Shown: in pieces, positions 16,710-26,337 of the stretch | Position numbering within the stretch: the stretch's first letter is position 1 | Layout of the letters: each line of letters begins with the position of its first letter | DNA from: Bacteroidales bacterium UBA1754 | GTDB lineage: Bacteria; Bacteroidota; Bacteroidia; Bacteroidales; Paludibacteraceae | Assembly: GCA_002315615.1 (NCBI GenBank) | Contig: DCHK01000070.1 | Location: forward strand, 1 to 63,542 | Direction: 5' to 3' | Length of the DNA stretch: 63,542 bases | Notes under the pieces: model-generated | Told to the model about the DNA's origin: nothing | Databases searched by the model: none | What the model saw: the letters and a program-made list of their open reading frames with translations, nothing else | Position numbers and translations under genes: made by a program

Positions 16710-17933
16710 ATGGCAAAAATTAAAGTACAAAACCCAGTTGTAGAAATGGATGGCGACGAAATGACTCGCGTTATCTGGAAATTCATTAAAGAACAATTGA
16801 TACTTCCGTATCTCGACTTGGATATTAAATATTTCGATTTGGGAATTGAAAATCGTGATTTAACCGAAGATAAAGTAACCATTGAGGCTGCCGAAGCCAT
16901 CAATAAATATAATGTCGGCATTAAGTGTGCCACAATCACTCCCGACGAAGCACGTGTGAAAGAATTTGGTTTGAAAAAAATGTGGAAATCACCTAATGGA
17001 ACTATTCGTAACATTGTAGGCGGTACTGTTTTTCGCGAACCAATTATTATGCAAAATGTGCCACGTTATGTGCAAGGTTGGAAGCAACCTATTGTTATCG
17101 GTCGTCACGCTTTTGGCGACCAATACAAAGCAACTGACGTCGTGATAAAAGGAAAAGGTACACTCAAAATGGTATTTACCAACGAAAAAGGTGAAACGCA
17201 AGAATGGGAAGTGTACAACTACAAAGGCGATGGCGTAGCAATGTCTATGTACAATACCGATGAATCTATTTACGGATTTGCTCGTTCTTCTTTCCAAATG
17301 GCATTGAGCAAAAAGTGGCCTTTGTTCCTTTCTACAAAGAATACAATTCTAAAAGCATACGATGGTCGTTTCAAAGATATTTTTGCTGAAGTTTACGAAA
17401 AAGAATTCAAAGCAAAATTCGAAGAGGCAGGCATAACGTACGAACATCGTTTGATTGACGATATGGTTGCTTCTGCGATGAAATGGCAAGGTGGATTTGT
17501 TTGGGCTTGCAAAAATTACGATGGCGATGTTCAGTCCGATTCTGTTGCACAAGGTTTTGGCTCGCTCGGTTTGATGACGTCTGTGCTTGTAACGCCCGAT
17601 GGAAAAACGGTTGAAGCCGAGGCTGCCCACGGAACAGTAACTCGCCATTTCCGTTTGCACCAACAAGGAAAAGAAACTTCAACAAACCCGATAGCATCAA
17701 TTTTTGCTTGGACTCGTGGTTTGGCTCATCGTGGTAAATTGGACGGCAATCAAGCATTGATAGATTTTTGTCAAAAATTGGAGCAAGTTTGTGTCGAAAC
17801 TGTCGAAAGTGGAAAAATGACAAAAGATTTGGCTTTACTTATCAAAAAAGACAAACTTACAAGTGCCGATTACTTGAATACACAAGCGTTCCTTGGTGCT
17901 ATAAAAGAAAATCTTGATAAAAAATTAGCATAA
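16710..17933 (+). CDS. icd: NADP-dependent isocitrate dehydrogenase (eukaryote-like class)
   Basis: Oxidatively decarboxylates isocitrate to 2-oxoglutarate, producing NADPH. The sequence is the homodimeric eukaryote-like type: MDGDEMTRVIWKFIKE at the N-terminus, SPNGTIRNIVGGTVFREPI, GRHAFGDQYKATD, DDMVASAMKW and the coenzyme-binding EAAHGTVTRHFR. The 407 aa length fits that class. It starts 24 bases after citrate synthase and ends the three-gene set, followed by a clear terminator. The set produces 2-oxoglutarate and NADPH; no 2-oxoglutarate dehydrogenase or other cycle gene lies nearby. Confidence 0.96.
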   Translation: MAKIKVQNPVVEMDGDEMTRVIWKFIKEQLILPYLDLDIKYFDLGIENRDLTEDKVTIEAAEAINKYNVGIKCATITPDEARVKEFGLKKMWKSPNGTIRNIVGGTVFREPIIMQNVPRYVQGWKQPIVIGRHAFGDQYKATDVVIKGKGTLKMVFTNEKGETQEWEVYNYKGDGVAMSMYNTDESIYGFARSSFQMALSKKWPLFLSTKNTILKAYDGRFKDIFAEVYEKEFKAKFEEAGITYEHRLIDDMVASAMKWQGGFVWACKNYDGDVQSDSVAQGFGSLGLMTSVLVTPDGKTVEAEAAHGTVTRHFRLHQQGKETSTNPIASIFAWTRGLAHRGKLDGNQALIDFCQKLEQVCVETVESGKMTKDLALLIKKDKLTSADYLNTQAFLGAIKENLDKKLA

Positions 17934-17953
17934 TATGCCTTTGCAATATTTGA

Positions 17954-17986
17954 AAAATCCGTTTGATAGCAAGCGGATTTTTTTTG
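17954..17986 (+). terminator. Terminator after icd
   Basis: AAAATCCG (17954-17961) pairs with CGGATTTT (17974-17981), followed by a long T-run. Confidence 0.85.
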
Positions 17987-18050
17987 CTTTTTATTGAGAT
18001 ACAAATTAAACTTTATTGCAAAAGTTTAGTCTAAACCTAAATTTTGACTA

Positions 18051-19376
18051 ATGAATATGAGTAAACAAAAAATATTGGTTTTGCTGTTTGGCATTTTGCC
18101 TATAGTCGCATTTGCACAAACCGAAAAGCAATGGACTTTGCGCAATGCTATTGATTATGCGCTCGAAAACAACATAAAGGTAAAAAAGGCGGTTGTCGAT
18201 AAAAACGTTACTAACGAGAACTATGTACAAGCACGTGCTTCGCGTTTTCCAAATCTTACGTTTGGTGCAAGCGAAACTTTCTCTCATTATATGCAAAATG
18301 ATGGTAATGGCGACTACGATAGCAAACAATCGTTTTCTGAACAATATCGTTTGTCTTCGTCAGTTACATTGTTCGAAGGTTTCAAATTGCAAAACACCAT
18401 AAAGCAACAAGAATTATCGTTGCAATCGAGCGATTTGGCTATCGAAGAGGCAAAACATAATATCGAAATTGCCATAACAGAATCGTATTTGCAAATTCTA
18501 TATGCAAAAGATAATGTAACCACATCGGAACTTTCGGTAGAAACATCAAAATCGCAATTAGACCAAGCCGAAAAGAAATATAAAGCAGGTTCAATTTCGG
18601 AAAATGAGTATGCTAAATTCAAATTGCAATATGCAAATGATGCGTATCGTTTGGTGTCGGCACAAAATTCTTTAAGCAACAGAATTCTTGAATTCAAACA
18701 ATTGCTCGAGTTGGGCATCGAAGATAATCCAGAACTTTATTTCCCCGAAATTCCCGATGACGAAGTTATTGCACTTTTGCCAAGCAAAGAGGAAGTTTTT
18801 AATACTGCAATGGGTTGGATGCCACAAATAAAAAGTAGCGAAACGGCAATAAAATCTGCCGAATATGATTTGCAAAAATCGAAGAGTGGTTTGTATCCAT
18901 CATTATCGATGAGTGCGGGAATTTCTACTGGTCGCTCGAGTTTGGATAAAGAAAAGTATTTTGACCAAATGAATCATAATTTTTCGCAAAATATAGGTAT
19001 TTCGCTCAATTACAATATCTTTAATCACAAAGAAGTGCGTACAAGCATTGAAAAATCGAAATATGCCATAGAAACGGCAAAATTGAACGCACAACAAACT
19101 GAAAAAGATTTGCTGAAAACTGTAGAGGAAATTTATTTGGATGTTGTGTCTTCGCAAAACCGTTTCAAAGCGGCAAAAGAAGCCTATGATGCTGCCGAAA
19201 TATCGTATAATTTGATGCAAAGTAAATTTAAGATTGGAATGACGAATATGTATGATTACATTCAAGAAAAGAATAATTTCTTAGATGCTCAAAGAGATTT
19301 TTTGCAAGCAAAATACGAAACATTGCTTAATCAAAAATTACTTGATTTTTACCAAAATAAACCGATTGAATTGTAA
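18051..19376 (+). CDS. TolC-family outer membrane efflux protein
   Basis: A 441 aa outer-membrane channel protein of the TolC/OEP family. It has a signal peptide (residues 1-22, ending in AFAQ) followed by two long repeats rich in Ala, Gln, Lys and Glu heptads that form the coiled-coil tunnel, for example LDQAEKKYKAGSISENEYAK and the second-half counterpart ending in MYDYIQEKNNFLDAQRDFLQAKY. The length is typical. It is the first gene of a transport set with a periplasmic adaptor, an ATPase and a permease downstream on the same strand, so it most likely forms the exit duct of a MacAB-type pump. Confidence 0.9.
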   Translation: MNMSKQKILVLLFGILPIVAFAQTEKQWTLRNAIDYALENNIKVKKAVVDKNVTNENYVQARASRFPNLTFGASETFSHYMQNDGNGDYDSKQSFSEQYRLSSSVTLFEGFKLQNTIKQQELSLQSSDLAIEEAKHNIEIAITESYLQILYAKDNVTTSELSVETSKSQLDQAEKKYKAGSISENEYAKFKLQYANDAYRLVSAQNSLSNRILEFKQLLELGIEDNPELYFPEIPDDEVIALLPSKEEVFNTAMGWMPQIKSSETAIKSAEYDLQKSKSGLYPSLSMSAGISTGRSSLDKEKYFDQMNHNFSQNIGISLNYNIFNHKEVRTSIEKSKYAIETAKLNAQQTEKDLLKTVEEIYLDVVSSQNRFKAAKEAYDAAEISYNLMQSKFKIGMTNMYDYIQEKNNFLDAQRDFLQAKYETLLNQKLLDFYQNKPIEL

Positions 19377-19382
19377 GTAAAA

Positions 19383-19406
19383 TATTGAACGATAAACGAT
19401 TAAAAT
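19383..19406 (+). repeat. Repeat module (TTGAACGAT...ACGATTAAAA)
   Basis: A short copy of the GAACGATTAAAC module with a 5-base insertion, in the same orientation as the flanking plus-strand genes. Confidence 0.5.
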
Positions 19407-19420
19407 CAATATAACATATT

Positions 19421-20578
19421 ATGAAAAAGAAAAGTTTGATAATTATTATAATTGTTGCTGTTGCAGTAATTGCAGCGTGTTACTTTTTGTTTATAAAAAA
19501 CGACAAACCCGAGATGATAATCGAAACTGAAACAATTTCAAAAGGTTCGATTCATAATGTAGTAACCGCTACAGGTACAGTAGAACCAGTGCAACAAGTT
19601 GAAATTGGTACACAAGTTTCGGGTACGATAGAAAAGATTTATGTCGATTACAATTCCGTGGTAAAAAAAGGACAATTGTTGGCAGTGCTTGACAAAACGA
19701 ATTACACAGCATCTCTTGCAAGTGCGCGCACAGATTCTGCATCGAACAAGGCAGAACTTGACTATCAAGAGAAAAACTTCAAGCGTGTAAAAGCGTTGTA
19801 TGAACAAAATGCTATAAGCGATGCAGAATATGAGCAAGCCGAATATTATTACAAAAAAGCATATTGCTCATACCAAAAATCGCAAGCACAAATCGTTACT
19901 GCAAAAACAAATTTGGGTTATTGCTATATTTATTCTCCAATTGATGGAGTTGTTCTATCTCGTGCCGTTGACGAGGGACAAACAGTGGCATCAAGTTTCA
20001 ATACACCTACGTTGTTCACTATAGCGCAAGATTTGAGCAAAATGCAAGTGATAGCCGATGTAGATGAAGCAGATATAGGCGGAGTGAAAGAAGGTCAGCG
20101 AGTGAAATTTACTGTTGATGCTTATCCTGAAGATAATTTCGATGGAATTGTAACTCAAGTGCGTTTGGAAGCAACTACAACATCAAATGTGGTAACGTAC
20201 AGCGTTGAGGTTGATGCTCCAAATCCCGATTTCAAATTGAAGCCAGGACTTACTGCCAATATTATGATTTATGTGAAAGAGGTGAGTGATATTCCTGTCA
20301 TTTCTTCGCAAGCATTGGCATTCCAAATGCCAACGCCAGACAATGCACAACCGCAAGAAAAAGAAGTGCTTCAACAAAATCAAAGAAAAGTTTGGGTGAA
20401 AAATGGCGATGATGTTCAACCTCGCATCATAGAAATAGGTGAAACTGACGGCATTAACTATCAAGTTTTGAGTGGTTTGTCAGTAGGCGAAAATGTGATA
20501 AATTCTATGAAAGAAGCAACTGTTACCGAGAAAAAAGCAACAGGAAGTCCGTTTATGCCAAAACACGCAAAAAAATAG
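19421..20578 (+). CDS. Periplasmic adaptor (membrane fusion) protein, MacA/HlyD type
   Basis: A 385 aa inner-membrane-anchored adaptor. It has an N-terminal membrane anchor (residues 5-23), a lipoyl half-motif ATGTVEPVQQVEIGTQVSG, a helical hairpin around residues 100-165, the second lipoyl half IYSPIDGVVLSRAVDEGQTV and a beta-barrel domain with QVIADVDEADIGGVKEGQ. These are the hallmarks of MacA-type adaptors that bridge an ABC permease and TolC. It lies 44 bases after the TolC-family gene and 20 bases before the ATPase gene. The cargo (macrolide-like compound, peptide, lipid or siderophore) is unknown. Confidence 0.9.
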   Translation: MKKKSLIIIIIVAVAVIAACYFLFIKNDKPEMIIETETISKGSIHNVVTATGTVEPVQQVEIGTQVSGTIEKIYVDYNSVVKKGQLLAVLDKTNYTASLASARTDSASNKAELDYQEKNFKRVKALYEQNAISDAEYEQAEYYYKKAYCSYQKSQAQIVTAKTNLGYCYIYSPIDGVVLSRAVDEGQTVASSFNTPTLFTIAQDLSKMQVIADVDEADIGGVKEGQRVKFTVDAYPEDNFDGIVTQVRLEATTTSNVVTYSVEVDAPNPDFKLKPGLTANIMIYVKEVSDIPVISSQALAFQMPTPDNAQPQEKEVLQQNQRKVWVKNGDDVQPRIIEIGETDGINYQVLSGLSVGENVINSMKEATVTEKKATGSPFMPKHAKK

Positions 20579-20598
20579 AGTAAAGCATTCGCATTGTT

Positions 20599-21345
20599 AT
20601 GAGTGATAAAAAAATCATAGAGACCATAGATTTACGTCGCGATTTTATTGTTGGCGACGAAACTGTACGCGCTCTTAAAGGTATAAATTTCAGTGTGAAA
20701 GAGGGTGAATTTGTTACTATAATGGGAACAAGTGGTAGCGGGAAATCAACATTGCTGAATATTTTAGGTTGCCTTGATACTCCAACATCTGGCGAATATC
20801 TTCTTGATGGTATTCCTGTGAAAAATATGCATCGAAACGAGCGTGCCTTTTTGCGCAACAGAAAAATTGGTTTCGTTTTTCAGTCGTATAATCTTTTGCC
20901 TAAAACAACTGCTCTCGAAAATGTTGAGTTGCCGTTGATTTATAATTCTACGGTTACAGCAAAAGAACGTCGTGAGCGTGCCGAGCAAGCACTGATTTCT
21001 GTTGGACTGAAAGATAGAATGTACCACAAGTCAAATCAAATGTCGGGTGGTCAGATGCAACGTGTGGCTATTGCTCGTGCTTTGGTAAATAATCCTGTCA
21101 TTATTCTTGCCGACGAGGCGACTGGTAACCTTGATACTCGCACATCTTTCGAAATTCTTTGTCTTTTTCAAGATTTGCAAAAACAAGGAAAGACAATCGC
21201 TTTTGTAACACATAATCCAGAGTTGGAGTTTTATAGTGGCAGAAGCATAATTTTGAAAGATGGTCACGTAACGGACGACCGTGTGAATAACGAAATTCGT
21301 TTGGCTGCCGAGACATTGGCAAATATGCCGAAAGAGGAAGATTAA
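20599..21345 (+). CDS. ABC transporter ATPase, MacB/LolD type
   Basis: A 248 aa ATP-binding subunit. Walker A GTSGSGKST is at residues 43-51, the ABC signature reads SGGQMQRVAIARAL, Walker B is VIILADEATGNLD, and the H-loop is AFVTHN. The FQSYNLLPKTTALENVELPLIY stretch is characteristic of the LolD/MacB/FtsE group. In E. coli MacB the ATPase and permease are one polypeptide; here they are separate genes 15 bases apart. It powers the pump formed with the adaptor, permease and TolC-family protein. Confidence 0.93.
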   Translation: MSDKKIIETIDLRRDFIVGDETVRALKGINFSVKEGEFVTIMGTSGSGKSTLLNILGCLDTPTSGEYLLDGIPVKNMHRNERAFLRNRKIGFVFQSYNLLPKTTALENVELPLIYNSTVTAKERRERAEQALISVGLKDRMYHKSNQMSGGQMQRVAIARALVNNPVIILADEATGNLDTRTSFEILCLFQDLQKQGKTIAFVTHNPELEFYSGRSIILKDGHVTDDRVNNEIRLAAETLANMPKEED

Positions 21346-21360
21346 AAATTTCTTTTCGAT

Positions 21361-22584
21361 ATGGGAAATTTAGGTAGTTTATTCAAAATCGCTATTCGTG
21401 CTTTGCTCAATAACAAGACACGAAGTTTACTGACGATGTTCGGTATTATTATCGGTGTAGCATCGGTCATTACTATGCTCGCCATTGGCGAAGGCTCAAA
21501 AAAAAGCATTCAGTCCACCATAGAGGGAATGGGTTCTAATATGATAACAATTTTCCCGTCGAGTGGAAAAATGGGTGGCGTTCATCAAGGTGGTAGCACA
21601 ATGCAGACGCTCCGTATTGAAGACTATGAAGCAGTGAAGAAAAAGTGCGAGTTTATTAGCGATATTTCTCCACTTGTAAATGCTTCGGGTCAAGCCATAT
21701 ATGGTTCAAATAATACACCTACAAGTATGTACGGCGTTACTGCAGATTATCTGAATGTTACAAAATACAAACTAAAATCTGGTAAATTGTTTACCGATAG
21801 AGATGTAAGATGTAATGCGAAAGTTTGTGTGATAGGACAAACTGTGGTCGATAATCTTTTTACGAATAATGAAAATCCTATTGGACAATATATTCGTTTC
21901 AAAAGTATTCCTTTTCAAGTGATTGGAGTACTCGAGGAGAAAGGCGAGGGTACAATGGGTAACGACCAAGATGACATTATTTTTGCTCCTTACACAAGTG
22001 TTCAAAAACGTATTTTGGCAATTACGCACATCAATCGAATTGTAGCATCAGCCATTTCTGACAACGATACCGATTCTGCTATAGCACAAATATCCGAAAT
22101 TATACGCGAAAAACACGATTTGCAGGGTGGCGAAGAAAATGATTTTAATGTTCGCTCGCAAAAAGAAATGCTTTCTATGATGAGTACAACAATGGATACT
22201 TTGACAATATTGTTGGCGTGTGTGGCAGGAATTTCTTTGTTTATTGGTGGCGTTGGCATTATGAATATTATGTATGTATCTGTAACAGAAAGGACAAAAG
22301 AAATTGGTTTGCGTATGTCAATCGGCGCACGTGGTCGCGACATTATGCTCCAATTTTTGATAGAGTCTGTTTTGTTGTGCGTTACAGGAGGCATACTCGG
22401 AATAATTTTAGGATTTACTGCCACGTGGGCGTTGTCGTCTTTGTCTGGTTGGCCTACGCTCATTTCATCTTCTTCGGTGGCGTTGTCGTTTTTCGTCAGT
22501 ACTCTGACGGGAATTTTCTTCGGTTGGAGTCCTGCACGAAAAGCCGCACGACTTGACCCGATAGAGGCGTTGAGGTACGAGTAA
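21361..22584 (+). CDS. ABC transporter permease, MacB type
   Basis: A 407 aa permease with one helix near the N-terminus (about 20-42, after the IAIRALLNNKTRSLLTMFGIIIG start typical of MacB), a large periplasmic MacB_PCD domain (about 45-270), and three C-terminal helices (about 282-305, 330-355 and 370-392) forming the FtsX-like unit, with the conserved GIMNIMYVSVTERTKEIGLRMSIGAR loop. It ends PARKAARLDPIEALRYE, the classical MacB tail. It closes the four-gene export operon and is followed by a terminator. The pump probably works by mechanotransmission, pushing periplasmic substrates out through the TolC duct. Confidence 0.93.
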   Translation: MGNLGSLFKIAIRALLNNKTRSLLTMFGIIIGVASVITMLAIGEGSKKSIQSTIEGMGSNMITIFPSSGKMGGVHQGGSTMQTLRIEDYEAVKKKCEFISDISPLVNASGQAIYGSNNTPTSMYGVTADYLNVTKYKLKSGKLFTDRDVRCNAKVCVIGQTVVDNLFTNNENPIGQYIRFKSIPFQVIGVLEEKGEGTMGNDQDDIIFAPYTSVQKRILAITHINRIVASAISDNDTDSAIAQISEIIREKHDLQGGEENDFNVRSQKEMLSMMSTTMDTLTILLACVAGISLFIGGVGIMNIMYVSVTERTKEIGLRMSIGARGRDIMLQFLIESVLLCVTGGILGIILGFTATWALSSLSGWPTLISSSSVALSFFVSTLTGIFFGWSPARKAARLDPIEALRYE

Positions 22585-22617
22585 TATAAGAAATGACGGA
22601 ATTTTTGGAATTTTATT

Positions 22618-22641
22618 AAAGGAGCATTTGCTCCTTTTTTT
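22618..22641 (+). terminator. Terminator after the exporter operon
   Basis: AAAGGAGC, loop ATTT, GCTCCTTT with a T-run (22618-22641). Confidence 0.85.
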
Positions 22642-22654
22642 GTCTAAAAAATTG

Positions 22655-22662
22655 TATTTTTG
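22655..22662 (+). promoter_or_regulatory. -7 box before the porin gene
   Basis: TATTTTTG fits the TAnnTTTG consensus, 26 bases before the ATG at 22689. No -33 TTTG is seen at the standard distance. Confidence 0.5.
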
Positions 22663-22688
22663 CACAATAAATTTGAATTGTGCGAAAA

Positions 22689-23813
22689 ATGAAAAAAAAT
22701 ACGCTGTCTTTATTATTTCTTTGTTTATCAGTTTTGGCATTCTCGCAAGAAGATGAAAAACCTTTGACATATAGTGCAATGTATGTCGGTGATTTTCTTG
22801 GAAATACAATGGGTGGTATAAAAAAGGATTTTACCTATCTTGGCGCTGCGAAAATTGGTATAAATCTCGATACTGAAAAAGCCCATTTGTGGAAAGGTGG
22901 CGAATTGAATTTGTCGGGATATTTTACTCACGGTGGCACGCCTTCCCGAACATTTATTGGCGATTTTCAATGTGTAGATAATTATGAAGCAGGAAATCAC
23001 GCTTTTTTGTTTGAATTGTCGTATGCACAAACATTTGCTGATAAATTCAGTGTTAAAATAGGTTTGCAAGATTTGAATGCCGATTATGATGCTTGCGAAG
23101 CGTCTTCTGCGTTTGTCAATAGTTCTTTTGGCATACATTCTGTATTTGCAGGTAATTTTACCTCGCCAATTTATCCTATAACTGGACTTGCTTTGAATCT
23201 TAAATGGGATATTTCAGAAAAATGGGTTTGGCAAGCGGCTATTTTCGATGGCGGTGTGATTGATTTTGATGAAAATGCGTATAATATCAAGTGGAAATTG
23301 GATAAATCAAAAGGTTATTTGACAATGTCTGAATGGCAATTCGTAAACGAAAGGGAAGATAATTTTTCGGGAATTTACAAATTGGGCGTGAATTATCACA
23401 CTGGTGAAAAAGATTTTGGTGTGTATGGAATTATCGACCAAAAAATTTGGCACAATAAAAATCACGAAATAGGATTTTTTGCTACACTTGCATACGAGGT
23501 GAATACCAATAAAGACGATGATAAAAGTGTATTTGGTGAAGGTTATTATTACAATAATTGTAACCTTACAGCAGGTATAAATTTGAATGGCGTTTTTTCT
23601 AAAAAACAGAAAGATATGCTTGGTTTGGCTTTGACGACATCTTTTTTCGACGAAGTTGAAATAATAAAATCGAGCGAAACTGCCGTTGAATTGATGTATA
23701 AATATCAGGTAAACGAGCATATTTATTTGAAACCTGATTTGCAGTATATTGTCAACCCAACAATTTTTGATAATGCTTTGGTGGCACTTCTTCGTGTTGG
23801 CGTAGAGTTTTAA
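22689..23813 (+). CDS. Outer-membrane beta-barrel, probably OprB-like carbohydrate porin
   Basis: A 374 aa secreted protein with a signal peptide (residues 1-19, ending in AFSQ), alternating amphipathic strands throughout and a C-terminal aromatic residue (VEF), all typical of an outer-membrane barrel. The ending YLKPDLQYIVNP followed by VALLRVGVEF, and the ISEKWVWQAAIFDG segment, resemble the OprB carbohydrate-selective porin family. Sugar specificity is unknown. The frame opens at a GTG at 22680, but the ATG at 22689 with a Lys-rich signal start is more natural. It is followed 32 bases later by feoAB, so a link with metal uptake is also conceivable. Confidence 0.65.
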   Translation: MKKNTLSLLFLCLSVLAFSQEDEKPLTYSAMYVGDFLGNTMGGIKKDFTYLGAAKIGINLDTEKAHLWKGGELNLSGYFTHGGTPSRTFIGDFQCVDNYEAGNHAFLFELSYAQTFADKFSVKIGLQDLNADYDACEASSAFVNSSFGIHSVFAGNFTSPIYPITGLALNLKWDISEKWVWQAAIFDGGVIDFDENAYNIKWKLDKSKGYLTMSEWQFVNEREDNFSGIYKLGVNYHTGEKDFGVYGIIDQKIWHNKNHEIGFFATLAYEVNTNKDDDKSVFGEGYYYNNCNLTAGINLNGVFSKKQKDMLGLALTTSFFDEVEIIKSSETAVELMYKYQVNEHIYLKPDLQYIVNPTIFDNALVALLRVGVEF

Positions 23814-23818
23814 TGAAG

Positions 23819-23833
23819 AATTAGAAACGAGAA
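23819..23833 (+). repeat. Repeat word AATTAGAAACGAGAA
   Basis: It matches the word inside the repeat at 63466-63542 and occurs in the same orientation relative to transcription. Confidence 0.45.
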
Positions 23834-23845
23834 AAAAATAGCGAA

Positions 23846-26305
23846 ATGACATTAGCGGAAGTATCGGCAAAAGAAAAATGTGTGATTACACGCATCAAAG
23901 GTCACGGAGGCTTGCGCTATCGGTTGATGGAAATGGGTTTTGTGAAAGGCAAAACCGTTGAGGTGGTAAAAAACGCACCTCTGATGGACCCGATAGAATA
24001 CGTCGTGATGGATGCACACGTTTCTTTGCGTCGTAGCGAAGCCGAAAAAATTGAAGTAGTGTCAATCAGCGAAAATTCTGCCATAGAAAGCGAATACAAT
24101 GGAATAATAATTGAAGAAAATTTTGGTTTCCAAAGCAAAAAACTTTCCGATGAGATAAACGAAAAACACCATACTATTACGGTGGCTTTGGTGGGAAATC
24201 CAAATTGTGGAAAAACTTCATTTTTCAATAATGCTACAGGTTTACACGAAAAAGTTGGAAATTATAGCGGCGTTACCGTGGATATGAAAGTTGGCACGTT
24301 TTATCATAACGGATATACCATCGAACTGATTGATTTGCCCGGAACTTATTCTATAAACGAATATTCTCACGAAGAATTGTGCGTGCGCGAGTTTCTTACA
24401 AAAAGCGATTACGATGTTGTGTTGAATATTGTAGATGCATCAAACCTCGAACGAAATCTTTACCTCACCACGCAACTCATTGATATGAACGTGAGTATCG
24501 TTATGGCGTTGAATATGTATGACGAATTGCAAAAACGTGGCGATACGTTCGACTATAAAGCACTTGGCAATATGCTTGGTTTTCCCATTATTCCTACAAC
24601 TGCATCGCGTGGTGTTGGAATAAAAGATGTTATTCAAGCGGTAATCGACGTTTTTGAAGGGCAACAAAATGTAACGCGTCACATTCACATCAATTACGGC
24701 AACGATATTGAAGATGCAATAGTTCCAATCAAAAAAATGATTGAGGAAAACAAAGATATTATCAATGTTTATCCTTCGCGCTACATTGCTATCAATGCTT
24801 TGGAAAATACAAAAAGTACGATAGAGGAAATAGCAAAACTGCCAAATGGAGAAAAAATTTTGACGCTCACGAAAGAAAAACGCGAAAAACTTGAAAATTT
24901 ATATACAGAATCGGCTGATTCGCTCCTTAGTAATGCACGTTATGGATTTATTCGTGGTGCAATGAGCGAAACTTATCATCCAACCGAGAATGGAACGGCG
25001 TGGAAGGCGTTTCGTGCTGATAAAATACTGACAAATAAATGGTTAGGTTTTCCAATTTTGTTCATCTTTATGTGGCTGATGTTTGAAGTAACATTCGATA
25101 TTGGCGCATATCCGCAAGATTGGCTTGATAAATTTGTAGGTTGGTTTGGTGGTGTTGTGAGTGGTTTATTGCCCAAAGGTATGTTGCACGATTTGATAGT
25201 TGACGGCATTATTGGTGGAGTTGGCTCTGTGATTTCATTTTTACCGAATATTGTCATTTTGTTTCTTTTTATTTCCATTTTGGAAGATACGGGGTATATG
25301 GCGCGTGCTGCTTTTATGATGGATAAATTGTTTCATAAATTCGGCTTGCACGGACGTTCGTTCATTCCGTATGTGATGGGTTTCGGTTGTGGTGTTCCCG
25401 CCATTATGGCAACTCGTGCGCTCGAAAATAAAAAAGACCGTTTGGCAACCATTCTCACCATTCCGTTTATGTCATGTTCTGCGCGTTTGCCCGTTTATTT
25501 ATTGTTTGTAGGCACATTTTTTGCTAAATATCAAGGACTAATACTTTTTAGTGTTTATGCTATTGGTGTTTTGGTGGCTGTGCTCACAGTGATGTTGCTT
25601 AACCATACAAAATTGAAAGATTCGTCAGAAGATTTTGTGATGGAACTTCCGCCATATCGTATCCCAACGGTCAAAAATGTGTTGATGCACATGTGGGATA
25701 AGAGTGCTCAATATCTAAAAAAAATGGGAACGGTTATTCTTGTTGCGTCTATCATTATTTGGGTATTCGAATATTTTCCTATAACAAGCGAAAAAGAGCA
25801 ATTGTTGGCAGCGGAAATTCAACAAATTCAAAACAATACGAATTTATCGGCAGATGAAATTAAAATGTCGGTCGATTCGCTTGTGCGTGTAAAAAAAGCG
25901 GTACACAGCGAGAATTGTTACATCGGTCGTTTCGGTAAATTCATCGAACCTGTTGTTCGTCCTTGTGGCTTCGATTGGCACATGGGAGTATCTGTTTGTA
26001 CGGGCATTGCTGCAAAAGAAGTGGTCGTTTCTACGCTTGGTGTTTTGTATCAGGCTGATGAGGAAAACGAAAATTTGGGAGCACGTTTGCAATCGCAATA
26101 TTGGGAAGATGGAACTCCTGTTTACACGCCATTGGTGGCATACGGATTTATGATATTTGTGTTGCTTAGTGTGCCTTGTTTTGCAGCATTGGCTGCTATT
26201 ATGCGTGAGGCAGGTTGGAAATGGTTGGTGTTTACATTTTTCTATACATCTTTCGTTGCTTGGTTTGTATCTTTGCTCATATATCAAATTGGAAGTTTGT
26301 TCTAA
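23846..26305 (+). CDS. feoB: Fused FeoA-FeoB ferrous iron transporter
   Basis: Fe2+ uptake permease in the inner membrane. Residues 1-75 are a FeoA-type SH3-like domain (MEMGFVKGKTVEVVKNAP...YVVMDAHVSLRR). The G-domain of FeoB follows: G1 GNPNCGKT at 117-124, switch-region VTVDMKVGTF and G3 DLPG at 163-166. The C-terminal half has two Gate regions, with ILEDTGYMARAAFMMD and MGFGCGVPAIMATRALENKKDR carrying the conserved cysteine, and ends in a helix near SLLIYQIGSLF. The length of 819 aa is right for the fused form common in Bacteroidota. The next gene, 32 bases away, is its usual small Cys-rich companion. Control by iron or oxygen is likely, but no operator is visible. Confidence 0.96.
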   Translation: MTLAEVSAKEKCVITRIKGHGGLRYRLMEMGFVKGKTVEVVKNAPLMDPIEYVVMDAHVSLRRSEAEKIEVVSISENSAIESEYNGIIIEENFGFQSKKLSDEINEKHHTITVALVGNPNCGKTSFFNNATGLHEKVGNYSGVTVDMKVGTFYHNGYTIELIDLPGTYSINEYSHEELCVREFLTKSDYDVVLNIVDASNLERNLYLTTQLIDMNVSIVMALNMYDELQKRGDTFDYKALGNMLGFPIIPTTASRGVGIKDVIQAVIDVFEGQQNVTRHIHINYGNDIEDAIVPIKKMIEENKDIINVYPSRYIAINALENTKSTIEEIAKLPNGEKILTLTKEKREKLENLYTESADSLLSNARYGFIRGAMSETYHPTENGTAWKAFRADKILTNKWLGFPILFIFMWLMFEVTFDIGAYPQDWLDKFVGWFGGVVSGLLPKGMLHDLIVDGIIGGVGSVISFLPNIVILFLFISILEDTGYMARAAFMMDKLFHKFGLHGRSFIPYVMGFGCGVPAIMATRALENKKDRLATILTIPFMSCSARLPVYLLFVGTFFAKYQGLILFSVYAIGVLVAVLTVMLLNHTKLKDSSEDFVMELPPYRIPTVKNVLMHMWDKSAQYLKKMGTVILVASIIIWVFEYFPITSEKEQLLAAEIQQIQNNTNLSADEIKMSVDSLVRVKKAVHSENCYIGRFGKFIEPVVRPCGFDWHMGVSVCTGIAAKEVVVSTLGVLYQADEENENLGARLQSQYWEDGTPVYTPLVAYGFMIFVLLSVPCFAALAAIMREAGWKWLVFTFFYTSFVAWFVSLLIYQIGSLF

Positions 26306-26312
26306 TTTGTAA

Positions 26313-26331
26313 TTTGAACGATTAAACATTA
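26313..26331 (+). repeat. Repeat module TTTGAACGATTAAACATTA
   Basis: It shares GAACGATTAAAC with the minus-strand copy at 10087-10100 and fills most of the short gap between feoB and its partner. Confidence 0.55.
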
Positions 26332-26337
26332 CACGTT

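Noticed and set aside
22680..22688. GTG at 22680 as the porin start
   Set aside because: The ATG three codons later begins a normal Lys-rich signal peptide and stands at a better distance from the -7 box.
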